A stretch of 64,000 bases of DNA from Catenaria anguillulae PL171 (GCA_002102555.1 MCFL01000049.1:116621-180620); one strand, 5' to 3'. Positions 10,316-19,384 are shown, numbered from the stretch's first letter. The notes: generated by a model from the letters alone, not told the origin. Made by a program: numbers and translations.

Positions 10316-12739
10316 ATGGTATCTTCCCCGAATACATCAAGCGTTCATCTGGTGAAGACTCCTCTTCTGTCTTGGGCGGCAGTCATGGAAAAACAGAACA
10401 TTCTAAATTTGAGCAAAAGTGTTCGGCGAAGGGAAATCACGCTGCCACTTTTGGAACAAGTGCTCGGCATAAACGACTCACAATCAATCATCCGTCAGTT
10501 GCGCCGAGTGGGTCCTCTTCCAGAGGCAGATCGGGTGACAGAGCTCGAATCGCTGTTGCCGCATCCTCACCCGTCCGTGGTCGTATCAGGCCGATTTCAT
10601 CACCCGGACTTTCAGGCGGTATGGATCACCTTGCACGGCCGCTCAAAGCTTGTTCGCAAGGTCATGCCAGAGGGTCTACTACTGAGTTTCTTGAAAGACC
10701 CAGACCCGAGACCTGTGGCTCGCGAGATCAGACTCGATCTGAAGCACTCAGCTGTCCTCGCCTCGGAGATGACCTCTTGGCTCGGAAAGAAGGCTGTGAA
10801 ACTGCTCCGGAAGCCCGGCCGGCGGCGCGGGCAATCCATTGTGCACCCGACCTTTGTGATCAGACAGCGGTCGGGCAAGTACAGGGTGATCATCGACTAC
10901 CGTCACCTGAACTCGTTTATCCCAAAGGAAAAATTCAAGATGGAGACCCTCGCCTCTGTGCTCAACGTGGCTCCGGAAATGGACTGGGCGACGATTGTCG
11001 ACATCGCCGACTTTTATCTCCACCTGGGCGTTCACCGCAAGCAACGGCACTTGATGCGGTTCGTCGCCAACGGCAAACTGTACGAGCCAAGGGCGAACAT
11101 GTTTGGACTCAAGGTTCTCCCCCGCGTTTTCACCAAACTCATGAAGCTGTTGCTCACCATCATACGTCTCGCGGGCGCAACGACCTTGGCCTGGCTCGAC
11201 GACGTCATTCTTGGAGCGAAGGACGAGACAGAGTGCATGAGATTTACGCTTGTCCTCATCCGTTTGCTCCAGTTGCATGGGTTCAAAATCAGCTGGAAGA
11301 AACTGGCAATCCCTGCCAGCCGCCACGTGGAGTGGATTGGCTGGAAATGGGACTTGGAAAACAAGACGCTCAGCGCGACACCGAAGCGCCTTGCGGACCT
11401 TCACAGAGATTTGGTGAGATACCAGCGATGCCAATCGCTCCATGTGAAGTCGCTAGCCAGCATCGTGGGCAAGATCATATCGTTGTCCCCCGCGGTCGGG
11501 GAAATCAAAGCGCTGGCAATGTCCACGATCGCGCTTGCCAGGCAGGCATCGCTCAAGATCGGGACCATGTACACGAGGTGGAAGACTCTGTCAGTGGCCC
11601 TCACAGACGACGTTCGGGCAGAGATGCGGGCGGTTGCGGGCCTGTTGCAGGACTACAACGGGTGCACACCACTGGTTTTCCGACCAGACATCACGACATG
11701 GTCAGACGCGTCTGGAACAGGCTGGGCGCTTCACACCCAGGTCAATGGGCGCACGATTCGCACACGCGGGAACTGGACTGGTCGCGACCTGCTTCCCTTC
11801 CAGAACAAAACCCATTCGGCCGCAGAGCTCGATCGCTTTCTCCGACGCCACCCAGCGACCGATGTGGTCCACATTGGTGTACTGGAGATTCTCGCGGTGC
11901 CTTATGGTCTCCGCGAGCTGGAGCGCATTCATCAAGTCAACTTCCATGGGAAGAATATTCTCTCCATGATCGACAATGCGGGGTCGGCCATCTATCTGCG
12001 GCAGCAGGGCGGGCGCCGCTGTCCCTGGATGAACATGGCGACCCGCTGGACTTGGCAGTGGCTGCTCGAGAGACAGGCTCGCTTGTCAGCAAAACACGTC
12101 CCGCGAGCCCAGAACTCGCTTGCGGACGAGGATTCCAAGCGTCCTGTAGACCGCTTCGACTGCATGCTCGATCCCAGAGTGTTCCAGCGCCTGTCTCACA
12201 TTTGGCCGGTGACAATCGATCTCTTCGCGTCGGGCACAAACACCCAACTACCGCGGTTCGTGTCCTGGACGACAGACAAGAACGCGGTCGCAGTGGATGC
12301 GTTCTCGCTTTCATGGGCATGGGAGCATGCGTGGGTGTATCCGCCGTGGGGCCTACTCCCACGCATCCTGCGGAAGGTGAGCGACGAGGGAGCCACCATC
12401 ACGCTCATCGCTCCATTCTGGCCGTCCCAGATCTGGTTCCCCTTCCTTCTCTCACTGTTGACCGACCTTCCAGTGCGGCTACCGCAACAGGAAGGGCTGG
12501 TGCTCACGCCTCAGCACGGTTGGGACAGCCCAGCGCAGGCGTCGACGTTGCACGCACGCGACCTGTTCGCATGGAGGCTGTCCGGCGATTCAACGAAGCG
12601 CGAGGCATTTCTGCTCGCGTTACAGAACGAGAGCTACGAGCACTTGCCGACAGCACAGCTAGCTCGTACGACTCCGCCTGGAACGCATGGCTTCGTTGGT
12701 GCGACGGGCATGATCGCGATCCCCTTCATCGCTCTGTAG
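10316..12739 (+). CDS. DIRS reverse transcriptase, RNase H and methyltransferase-like polyprotein
   Basis: The first ATG of this frame is at 10316 (a GTG lies 9 nt before), giving about 807 residues. Reverse transcriptase motifs appear in order: 'YRVIIDYRHLNSF', 'IVDIADFYLHLGV', 'NMFGLKVLPRVFTKL' and the catalytic 'LAWLDDVI', where the usual Tyr before xDD is Trp. RNase H follows with its acidic residues in 'TTWSDASGTGWAL', 'HIGVLEILAV' and 'LSMIDNAGSAIYL', plus 'HVPRAQNSLADEDSK'. The last part, 'IDLFASGTNTQLPRFVSW' to 'AWVYPPWGLLP', matches the domain known in DIRS elements as methyltransferase-like, with YPPW at the DPPY position. It overlaps the recombinase ORF by about 170 bp. No frameshift or internal stop is seen, so the protein looks functional. 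Confidence 0.93.
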   Translation: MVSSPNTSSVHLVKTPLLSWAAVMEKQNILNLSKSVRRREITLPLLEQVLGINDSQSIIRQLRRVGPLPEADRVTELESLLPHPHPSVVVSGRFHHPDFQAVWITLHGRSKLVRKVMPEGLLLSFLKDPDPRPVAREIRLDLKHSAVLASEMTSWLGKKAVKLLRKPGRRRGQSIVHPTFVIRQRSGKYRVIIDYRHLNSFIPKEKFKMETLASVLNVAPEMDWATIVDIADFYLHLGVHRKQRHLMRFVANGKLYEPRANMFGLKVLPRVFTKLMKLLLTIIRLAGATTLAWLDDVILGAKDETECMRFTLVLIRLLQLHGFKISWKKLAIPASRHVEWIGWKWDLENKTLSATPKRLADLHRDLVRYQRCQSLHVKSLASIVGKIISLSPAVGEIKALAMSTIALARQASLKIGTMYTRWKTLSVALTDDVRAEMRAVAGLLQDYNGCTPLVFRPDITTWSDASGTGWALHTQVNGRTIRTRGNWTGRDLLPFQNKTHSAAELDRFLRRHPATDVVHIGVLEILAVPYGLRELERIHQVNFHGKNILSMIDNAGSAIYLRQQGGRRCPWMNMATRWTWQWLLERQARLSAKHVPRAQNSLADEDSKRPVDRFDCMLDPRVFQRLSHIWPVTIDLFASGTNTQLPRFVSWTTDKNAVAVDAFSLSWAWEHAWVYPPWGLLPRILRKVSDEGATITLIAPFWPSQIWFPFLLSLLTDLPVRLPQQEGLVLTPQHGWDSPAQASTLHARDLFAWRLSGDSTKREAFLLALQNESYEHLPTAQLARTTPPGTHGFVGATGMIAIPFIAL

Positions 12740-13545
12740 ACGCCCTCTGCCAGTTCCTGATTGACTCGTTTGAAGAAAGGAATGTTTCGCCCGCCTCGCT
12801 AGATGTCTACCGCGCCGCGATAGCGAGCACCTGGGGGCCGTTCTCCGACCCTGCGCACGGTTCCCACGTGGATGTGTCCACAGACAAGACCGTTGCGCGT
12901 GTTCTCCGCGGCTTGCACAAGGCTCGGCCGCAGGAGTCTCAGGTGAAAGATGACTTGTTTGACGTCGCCATCACGGACGACCACATCTCGTCGTGGGGAC
13001 GCACAGGCTCGCTCTCGTTTCGCAGCTTGTCCGTACGGCTGGCATATTTGATAGTGCGTCTTGCGCTGCGGCGTTTCTCATGTCTCGCGCGCATTGACGC
13101 CTCGTCCATCAAGGTGACAGCCACCAGGGTCGAGTTTAAAGTCGTCCAGCCGAAGAACAATCCAACTGGGACAGATCGTGTCAAACTCACACGGGACAAC
13201 CGCGATGCTTTTGACGTTGGAGCGCACCTGGAGCGGTACCTCGAGCTGCGCCGCTCGCTTGGCCGTACGCCGCCTGGGCCGTGGCTTTTCGTCGCCACCG
13301 GCGGGCCGTCCAAGTTTGTAACGAGTGATACGATTGGCTCATGGATCCGCTCAGTCTTGCGTGACGCCGGGATCCCCAAGTCATACTCTGCTTACTCGTT
13401 GAAGCACTCATCAGCAACTGCCATGGCGCGCGAGGGTCGCGCGGATGAGGAGATTGCTGCAGGTGTTTGGTCATCTACCAAGACGCTCGTCAGGCACTAC
13501 AAGGGCACAGTCCGCTACACAAAGCTCAAGCATCTGCTTTCGTGA
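12571..13545 (+). CDS. DIRS tyrosine recombinase
   Basis: 324 residues from the ATG at 12571, the first plausible start before the recombinase fold. An N-terminal SAM-like core-binding region ('SYDSAWNAWLRWCDGHDRD') is followed by the catalytic domain: the box I Arg region 'LALRRFSCLARIDASS', box II 'YSAYSLKHSSATAMAREG' and the nucleophilic Tyr in 'TLVRHYKGT'. In box II the usual H-x-L-R-H reads Y-S-L-K-H, so the His and Arg positions are Tyr and Lys. The enzyme would integrate the circular cDNA at the ATT core. The same frame is open far upstream (from 10066), across the whole RT ORF. I take that as shadow coding, although an N-terminally extended product cannot be excluded. Confidence 0.9.
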   Translation: MEAVRRFNEARGISARVTERELRALADSTASSYDSAWNAWLRWCDGHDRDPLHRSVDALCQFLIDSFEERNVSPASLDVYRAAIASTWGPFSDPAHGSHVDVSTDKTVARVLRGLHKARPQESQVKDDLFDVAITDDHISSWGRTGSLSFRSLSVRLAYLIVRLALRRFSCLARIDASSIKVTATRVEFKVVQPKNNPTGTDRVKLTRDNRDAFDVGAHLERYLELRRSLGRTPPGPWLFVATGGPSKFVTSDTIGSWIRSVLRDAGIPKSYSAYSLKHSSATAMAREGRADEEIAAGVWSSTKTLVRHYKGTVRYTKLKHLLS

Positions 13546-13586
13546 TGCGTACTTGCTGAGCTCAAGCCTGTCGGGCCTGCGAACAA

Positions 13587-13714
13587 GGCACATGATCGGA
13601 TCACCAAGGTGATCGAGCAGGATGGACAATGTCCATTTGGCGAGGCGCGAAGCGCCGAGCCTATATGCTCATTGTCCGACTGCGAGGATACCGCAGGTGA
13701 GACGTAAATGTGCC
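13587..13714 (+). repeat. Internal complementary region with templated circle junction
   Basis: 13587-13630 is the reverse complement of the element's left end (8803-8846), and 13628-13714 that of its right end (13973-14059). The two halves meet at AAT (13628-13630), flanked by perfect 6-bp inverted arms ATGGAC and GTCCAT (13622-13636). This predicts the circle junction and the recombinase crossover core. The matching half-sites lie at 8803-8811 and 14051-14059. Confidence 0.92.
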
Positions 13715-13822
13715 TCCCACCCACACACCGCCCAGCACCATTTACGGCGACAGGTGCCTGACGAGCGGCTGTTGCTGTTGTTTCTGTTTTCTTGCTATCT
13801 GCACTCTTTCTTCTCCCTGAAC

Positions 13823-13979
13823 AATCGGTGAGGGACTGGAGAGAGAGGGTTGGGTGGGGGTCGCTTGCGACTATATATCTCAGTTTTCTTTGCTTACATT
13901 CATTTGTTCTGCGATTGAAAATCGCAGAACTCGGAGGAACAAACTCACGTGAACTTAGGGAAGATCCGGATAGGCACAT
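13823..13979 (-). repeat. Right inverted terminal repeat of the DIRS element
   Basis: Reverse complement of 8840-8996 over its whole length, with the same 11-bp hairpin at 13906-13930. Outside it, 13980-14059 is a right-end-only extension that is matched by the internal complementary region. Confidence 0.95.
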
Positions 13980-14079
13980 TTACGTCTCACCTGCGGTATC
14001 CTCGCAGTCGGACAATGAGCATATAGGCTCGGCGCTTCGCGCCTCGCCAAATGGACATTTTGGATCGCGCACATGATGT

Positions 14080-15031
14080 TTACTGCGTCGGTGGCTCTTC
14101 CACAACTGCTGCTCGATCGTGAAAGGGAACGTATCCTGGACGAACCGGATGACCTCGCGTGAAGCCGCAGTTGCTGCATGTTTGAGTGATTGCCGGCGTT
14201 GAGGCAGGCTTAGATATCGCTGGTGATGGCGTCTCCGGCTCGTCCACATCCATGGCGGCCGGATTTGCCGGTTGCGTGGCCGGTTGTTGCTCGGTCGCTT
14301 TGTTGTATGGTTCTGCAAATAAACCAAGGTCATTATTGCGACGGAGCGTCGCAAAGAAACAAATGGATATGGCACGTACCCAATACTTGCACCTGCATGC
14401 TCAACCCAGGAACCAAAACCGTCCAACACCGCCGACACATGGAGTGCTTGACAGATGGATCACTGTTGAATCGATGTTTGTAAGTCAAAGGGAATGGGAA
14501 GGTGCCTGAGAACAGCCCATACATCTTCAACGCATTCTTCCTTGCCGTCATCATCATCTCCCTTCCCAAATGCCTCGCCACCGCCGCCAACGGCGAACTC
14601 TTTGCCACCCGCGGCGTGGTCCGCGCTCTCTTGCCCTTTGCGCCAGCCTTGCCTTTCGGCTTCGCCTGCGTCTGCGGCTGCACCGGTGCAATGTGCCCCG
14701 CTTGGTGTGCCATCAATTGGGCCGCTTGCATCAAGAAGTTCATGCGCTTGTACAGCTCCGAGCCTGAACCGGGACCTTGGATGTCGCGGCGGGTTCCGGC
14801 GGCGGCTGCCTTTTTCATGGCCTTCTTGGATTGCGGCTGTTTCTGGGGCGGGTTGGGATTCGAGTCTTTTCCTTTGCCCTTTTGTTGCTTTGGCCCAGTG
14901 GTTGCGGCAGCGGCAGGGCCCGACGTTGCAGGTTGGGCGACATGGTTTGGCCTCGATCCGTGCTCTGCGAAAGGGGCGGTCGCGGGCGGATCGGGCCGAG
15001 TGGATGCTGAAGGTGGCTGTTGAGGATTCAT
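14080..15031 (-). CDS. RPR2: RNase P/MRP subunit, Rpr2/Rpp21 family
   Basis: Exons 15031-14380 and 14312-14080 are joined through a 67-nt intron (GTACGT...GCAG), giving 294 residues. The N-terminal half is Pro/Gln/Lys-rich. The family core begins at 'YKRMNFLMQAAQLMAHQ', continues through 'HLGREMMMTARKNALKM' and contains a zinc ribbon made of 'VKHSMCRRCWTVLVPG' and, after the intron and a roughly 45-residue insertion, 'TCSNCGFTRGHPVRPG'. These two CxxC pairs are the known metal ligands. The protein takes part in tRNA 5' maturation as part of nuclear RNase P. Reading only to the first stop in exon 1 would lose the second CxxC, so the splice is well supported. The stop codon lies 20 bp from the right end of the DIRS element, which therefore replaced its 3' flank but left the coding sequence intact. 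Confidence 0.88.
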
Positions 15032-15279
15032 TGTGGGCTGCAAATGCTATGTATCGATAGACTGTTGAACTCTAGATCTGGAACAGCAAGTGCGAGCGAG
15101 CAGACCACATTTCTCCAAAACATATGCAAAATATCGGCGGTCTACAGTATCAATAATCATACAAACTTGGGTTTTCACGGCCAAGCTAAGTCTGCAGCTG
15201 GTTCACGGCCTCGAATGCCCAACACCTTATGCACCGTCGGATCTTTAAAAAAACTCTTTGCAAGATTCCAGATCCAGCC
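15032..15279. promoter_or_regulatory. Shared divergent promoter of RPR2 and peroxiredoxin
   Basis: This 248-bp gap lies between two start codons reading outward. It is more AT-rich than the flanking coding DNA and has no ORF of note. The promoter role is inferred from position. Confidence 0.5.
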
Positions 15280-16035
15280 ATGTCCTCCGCTCCTGCCCCG
15301 CTCCGCCTCGGCAGCCTTGCCCCCGACTTTTCTGCTGACACGACCACCGGCCCCATGGGGTCTTTCCACGCATTCATTGGCACCTCGTGGTGCATTCTGT
15401 TCTCGCACCCGGAAGATTTTACACCCGTATGCACCACAGAGCTGGGTGCGGTGGCCCGGCTCGCACCCGAATGGGCAAAGCGCAACGTCAAGGTAATCGG
15501 CCTGTCGTGCAATACGCTTGAATGTACTTTTCCCGTGGTTATTTCCTGTCAGCTTATGTAGTGTCCATCCATTGCTCACCCTAAAGACACAAACGCATGA
15601 TGAATAGCGCACGAGCAATGGATTGCCGACATTCAAGACACTCAGCACGCCACTGTCACCTTCCCAATCATTGCCGACCCGTCGCGCGCCATTGCCACGC
15701 TGTACCAAATGCTGGACCACGCCGACCACGATCCTGGCAATGTGACGGCCGCGGGGATCCCCTGGACCGTTCGGTCCGTGTATGTGATTGACCCGGCAAA
15801 GAAGATTCGGCTCATCTTGACGTACCCCGCGAGTTGTGGGCGCAATTTCAATGAGCTGTTGCGCGTTGTGGACAGCTTGCAGATGACGGATCGCAGGGGG
15901 GTCACAACGCCGGCGGATTGGGTGGTGGGGCAGGACTGTATTGTGCCGCCAACCATGCAGACCGAGGAGGCAAAGGAACGGTTTGGTGAAGTGAGGGTTG
16001 TGCGGGAGTACTTGCGGTATGTCAAGGCCGAGTGA
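15280..16035 (+). CDS. 1-Cys peroxiredoxin (Prx6 type)
   Basis: Exons 15280-15523 and 15608-16035 are joined by an 84-nt intron (GTACTT...ATAG), giving 223 residues, the usual Prx6 length. It reduces hydroperoxides. The peroxidatic Cys is in 'SHPEDFTPVCTTELG', which contains the P-x-x-x-T/S-x-x-C-type active site and the nearby His typical of the 1-Cys class. The splice restores 'SCNTLESHEQWIADI', matching the conserved SHxxW segment of the family. The C-terminal part, 'IPWTVRSVYVIDPAKKIRL', has the conserved active-site Arg after the loop. No second resolving Cys in the typical 2-Cys position is seen. No clear targeting peptide is present, so a cytosolic location is likely. It ends 89 bp from the convergent methyltransferase gene. 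Confidence 0.95.
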
Positions 16036-16124
16036 TCCGAGTGATGCAGACAGAAAGGAAGTATAGTATTGCCCGAACGTATCAAAATCTAGTGAAAAGC
16101 AAGTACATGTTGTGAAAGTATGAA

Positions 16125-16988
16125 TTACCCAGTGAATGGAATCCACACGCCCACTCGTTTCCGATACGCAATGTACTCGTCACCAAAAAAGTGAACGAGC
16201 AGTTGCTCTTCATACTCGATCCGTTCCTTGAAGAACCACGTCAAGGCCAGTGCGTATCCAACCAGCGACACGGGGTTGCCCAGCAGCAATTGCGACCCAA
16301 TGCCCCACCAGTAAAATGCAAAATAGGACGGGTGCCGCATCAATGCGTAGGGCCCCGATGTCACCAGCTCGTGCGTGCGGCGCTTGTGGTACTCGATTTG
16401 GTGGCTAAAGTTTGTGCCGGCATGAATCATGGAGTAGGAGCGCATGAACTGGCCGACGAGGATCAAGAAAAAGCCTGCAAGGAGAGCGTTAGTGAATGGA
16501 CTCTGGCGTTTTCGGCGACGCAGCCAGACGGACCAGATAGCCGAACGGTGGTGGGAATGGAGGCCGTGATCCATGGAAACCAGGCCAAGTACACAATGTA
16601 CTCGACCACGGCCACCGTGTTTGCTGCCGTATAACTCTTGCTGTGCGGAATCAAGAAAGCTGATTGAAATCGATAGTCAGATCGCACTTCTCGTGACCGA
16701 TTCCAACAACATCAGCGTGGACGTACACTCCAAGCTCAGCTTTGGGTAATTGTACATGGCTGTCACCAAGTACTCGGCAATGTGGAACACGGCCAGGGCC
16801 GTCACAAACACGCCCATCCAGAACCAGTCGGATCTTGGCCCTAGCATTGTGAGAATGGAAAAGCCAACGCCAAACACGGCGCCAATGCCAAAGGCGTAGG
16901 TGGCAATGTTGTGCGGGTAGTGTGTGCCGTCGAGGAGGCGCATACGCCAAGCGGTGCCCGCGGAGGGCGCCGCCGCTGATGTTGCCAT
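16125..16988 (-). CDS. STE14: Isoprenylcysteine O-methyltransferase (Ste14/ICMT)
   Basis: Three exons (16988-16727, 16659-16534, 16474-16125) with introns of 67 and 59 nt give 245 residues, close to the 239 of yeast Ste14. The enzyme methylates the carboxyl group of the C-terminal prenylcysteine of CaaX proteins at the ER membrane. Several membrane segments are visible in exon 1 ('FHIAEYLVTAMYNYPKLSLE'), exon 2 ('VAVVEYIVYLAWFPWITASI') and exon 3. The cofactor-binding region is 'HELVTSGPYALMRHPSYFAF', with the RHPxY motif, followed by 'FFKERIEYEEQLLVHFFG', which has the conserved EE pair. Both introns join in phase, and unspliced readings break the family pattern. The substrate would come from the farnesyltransferase whose beta subunit is encoded at 41902-43482. 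Confidence 0.93.
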
Positions 16989-17574
16989 GATGGGATGGTG
17001 ATGGGCGGCTTGAACAATAAGTGGAGTTTGGTCCGCGACTTGTGAGATGAACAGGGATGTTGGGACACCCCAGTGTGCCTTGACGGAACAGAAGACAGAA
17101 AAATGAAGTCGTGGCGTGCAATTCGCTTAAAATGCAGCAAGTTTGCTTCATGGCATTGCGGTCCACTATGATATGGTACTTTCACGTTTCGCTTGTGCGT
17201 CCCACATGTTCCGACACGTCGAGGCAGGCACCCCGATCCAACCACAGACGGCTGTGGCCGTCAGATGAGAGAGTCCGCGGACACATTTGGTCATCAAGCA
17301 GGCTACCTATTCACATTGACATCGGCAAGCACAAGACCCCTATGGTGGATCCTTGATGACATGCCCTCTTACAAGAGGCCGACTCATCCAGAAGGATCCC
17401 GCACACTTAACTCGGGCGAACAGACGCCGCTTCCAGAACACTAACCATCGCGGCAGAAGCACGTATACGCGATACACGGTGCTGCTGTCAGGTATTGCTC
17501 CTTCCCTTGGTCCAGATATGTATTTCCATCCTCTCATACTTTTAACATCAATGATGGAGTAATTGATACATTGA
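16989..17574. other. Intergenic, no gene seen
   Basis: Only short ORFs without domains. It holds the promoter of the methyltransferase gene on its left side. Confidence 0.5.
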
Positions 17575-18920
17575 CATTGCATTCGACTCACGGAATGCAC
17601 AAGTTGAACAGGACAACAACTGGTGAGTGAGGGTATCACATGAACGGGAGCAACACTCACAAATCAGAACAGTGTGAGACAAAGAACACAGAAGGAATCA
17701 GGGAATCAACGACGAGCAGGTGACTGAGGGCGCTTCTGGCCCTGCTGCGACTGCTGCTGGTGCTGGGCCTGCTTGGCAGGGGGAGACTGAGGGCGAGTCG
17801 CATTCATGGTCGCTGGCTGCTTGCTCATCGACTGCGTGGCCGAGTTGATGTTGCTGTTGTTGGTCCACAGGGGTTGACGCGAAGTCTGGGTCCATCCGTT
17901 CCACAAGAAGGTATCGTCACCGTGCTGCATGGTTGGCAACTGGCGTTGTTGTTGCTGAGGGCGCATCTGCACGGGGTGCTGCTGGCGCTGCTGCTGTTGC
18001 ATCACGGGCTGTTGCTGCTGTTTTTGCTGCTGAGACGACGAGGCAGGGCGCTGAGCCGGCTTGGGGGCAACATTCGAGCGCTGCTGCTGCTTGGGAAGGT
18101 GAGGCGCCATCCATTGTGGGGCACGCGACTCATCAAACAACCAAGCACCCGAGTGGAATGCATCGTCAACGTGCTCCTTGACAGGGGTCGGGCGGTACAC
18201 TTGAGCATTGTTGTTCTTGCTCGAGTGTTGCTGCGACTGTTGCTTGCTCTGTTGAGCCGACGACGTGGAGGACGTGGGACGCGAGACAGACTGCTGCTGC
18301 TGCTTCAGAGTTGACTTGGACGCGGCAGCTTGCTGCTGCTTAGTGGGAAGTTGAGTCGACATCCATTGAGGCACACGCGATTGGTCAAACAACCAAGCAC
18401 CGGAGAGGAAGGCATCGTCAGGGTGCTCCTTGACGGGGGTCGGGCGGTACACCTGAACATTCGACTTGAGTTGCTGGTGCGACTGCGACTGCTGCTGCTG
18501 CTGCTTGGGGTTGACCTGGTTGGTCTTGGCTTGTTGCTTGACTGGTGCCTGGGAAGCAGCCGATTGAGGACGCGAGACAGCCTTCTGCTGTTGTTGCTGC
18601 TGGTGCTTCATGGCATTGTTGGAAACGGGGATGGAAGCGGTCGTGGGACGAGACTGCTGCTTGGGCTGCTGCTGCTGTTGTTGTTTTTGCTGGGCAGGCT
18701 GCTGCTGCTGCTGCTGCTGCTGAAGCTTGGGATTGGCCGATTGCTGCTGGACAGCTTGGCGGAGAGCGGGTTGGACTTGTTGGCGACCCATAATTGGTGA
18801 TTGAAATTGAGATAAATGTTGCTTTGAAGTAGACTCAGACTGGGGACAGGCAAGGTGTGTTGCTGGGATGCTGGACCTAAAATGGGGGAAGAGGAGATGG
18901 GAGTCTGGTCGCTCTTTATC
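17575..18920 (-). repeat. Segmental duplication, copy A
   Basis: Matches 48276-49593 in the same orientation, covering the Gln-rich gene, its promoter to about 130 bp upstream and its 3' flank. The central part is almost identical. The 3' flank (17575-17650) is more diverged, and CAG-repeat lengths differ between copies. Confidence 0.9.
17706..18791 (-). CDS. Gln-rich repeat protein, function unknown (copy A)
   Basis: A single exon of 361 residues, about a third Gln, encoded by long CAG/CAA tracts. Between the Gln tracts lies a repeat of about 38 residues in two clear copies, each with 'QVYRPTPVKEH', then DDAF, then SGAWLFD and PQWM. A degenerate third copy reads 'HGDDTFLWNGWTQTSRQPLW'. The hydrophobic/aromatic repeats in a polyQ background suggest short interaction motifs or a condensate-forming protein, but I know of no family with this motif. 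It has no signal peptide or membrane segment. A nearly identical copy lies at 48413-49465. The identical upstream 130 bp suggests both copies once had the same expression. Confidence 0.75.
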   Translation of the reverse strand: MGRQQVQPALRQAVQQQSANPKLQQQQQQQQPAQQKQQQQQQPKQQSRPTTASIPVSNNAMKHQQQQQQKAVSRPQSAASQAPVKQQAKTNQVNPKQQQQQSQSHQQLKSNVQVYRPTPVKEHPDDAFLSGAWLFDQSRVPQWMSTQLPTKQQQAAASKSTLKQQQQSVSRPTSSTSSAQQSKQQSQQHSSKNNNAQVYRPTPVKEHVDDAFHSGAWLFDESRAPQWMAPHLPKQQQRSNVAPKPAQRPASSSQQQKQQQQPVMQQQQRQQHPVQMRPQQQQRQLPTMQHGDDTFLWNGWTQTSRQPLWTNNSNINSATQSMSKQPATMNATRPQSPPAKQAQHQQQSQQGQKRPQSPARR

Positions 18921-19384
18921 GTGTGGTCGCTCGCCAAAAGATCGCAGTCAAGCGAGTGCTCGCTCAAAACGTTCACATTCTGTAGACGCCCGATCGCCGA
19001 AGGCACGACCGATTGGTTGGTTGGTTGGTTGGTTGGTTCGTGCATTCCCGTCCATCCAACTTGCCAAGCCGACGTGTCACGCGTTCCGACTGACAATGCG
19101 CACAGGACAGAGTGAGGACTCGACGCTAAAAACAGGCCATAATCAACAAAATTGATGGTCTATTGCTACATATGAAGCAAGAAAAATGGATGGGTACAGA
19201 TTGAAACAACGCCAGGGCCAGGAAAAGAAAGGTGACTGAAGAGGGTCAAGGCATATGCCGCGAAAAGTAATGAGCGTGGGATCTGATGCCAGGGAAAAGA
19301 AAGAGCGTGCAAGTGAAACAAAGTGAAAGAACCAAGTACAGAGTGCAAGGATAAAGCAACAGACAGATCAACAAGATGAACCGC
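18921..19384. other. Intergenic, with a TTGG microsatellite
   Basis: No gene is seen. A (TTGG)n tract lies at 19013-19038; a shorter and imperfect version lies at a similar position beyond copy B, near 49680-49705. Confidence 0.6.

Larger units (their letters stand above)
8803..14059 (+). mobile_element. Complete DIRS-like tyrosine-recombinase retrotransposon
   Basis: The element has the full DIRS-1 plan: inverted terminal repeats (8840-8996 and 13823-13979), unique terminal extensions outside them (8803-8839 and 13980-14059), three ORFs (gag-like, RT/RNase H/methyltransferase-like, tyrosine recombinase) in three frames, and an internal complementary region (13587-13714). The left part of that region is the reverse complement of the left end and the right part that of the right end. 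Established knowledge: DIRS elements replicate through a circular DNA whose junction is templated by this region and integrate by the tyrosine recombinase without target duplication. Both ends carry ATT (8803-8805, 14057-14059). All three ORFs are open and the ITRs look identical, so the copy appears recent and possibly active. It lies in the tail-to-tail gap between spermidine synthase and RPR2. Confidence 0.95.

Noticed and set aside
13587-13714. Second, nested transposon end
   Set aside because: It is complementary to both ends of the same element, meeting at the circle junction, which is the expected DIRS internal region.
17760-18800. Leu-rich plus-strand ORFs over the Gln-rich gene
   Set aside because: CTG is the complement of CAG; the Leu runs are the mirror of Gln tracts, and the other strand shows the structured repeats.
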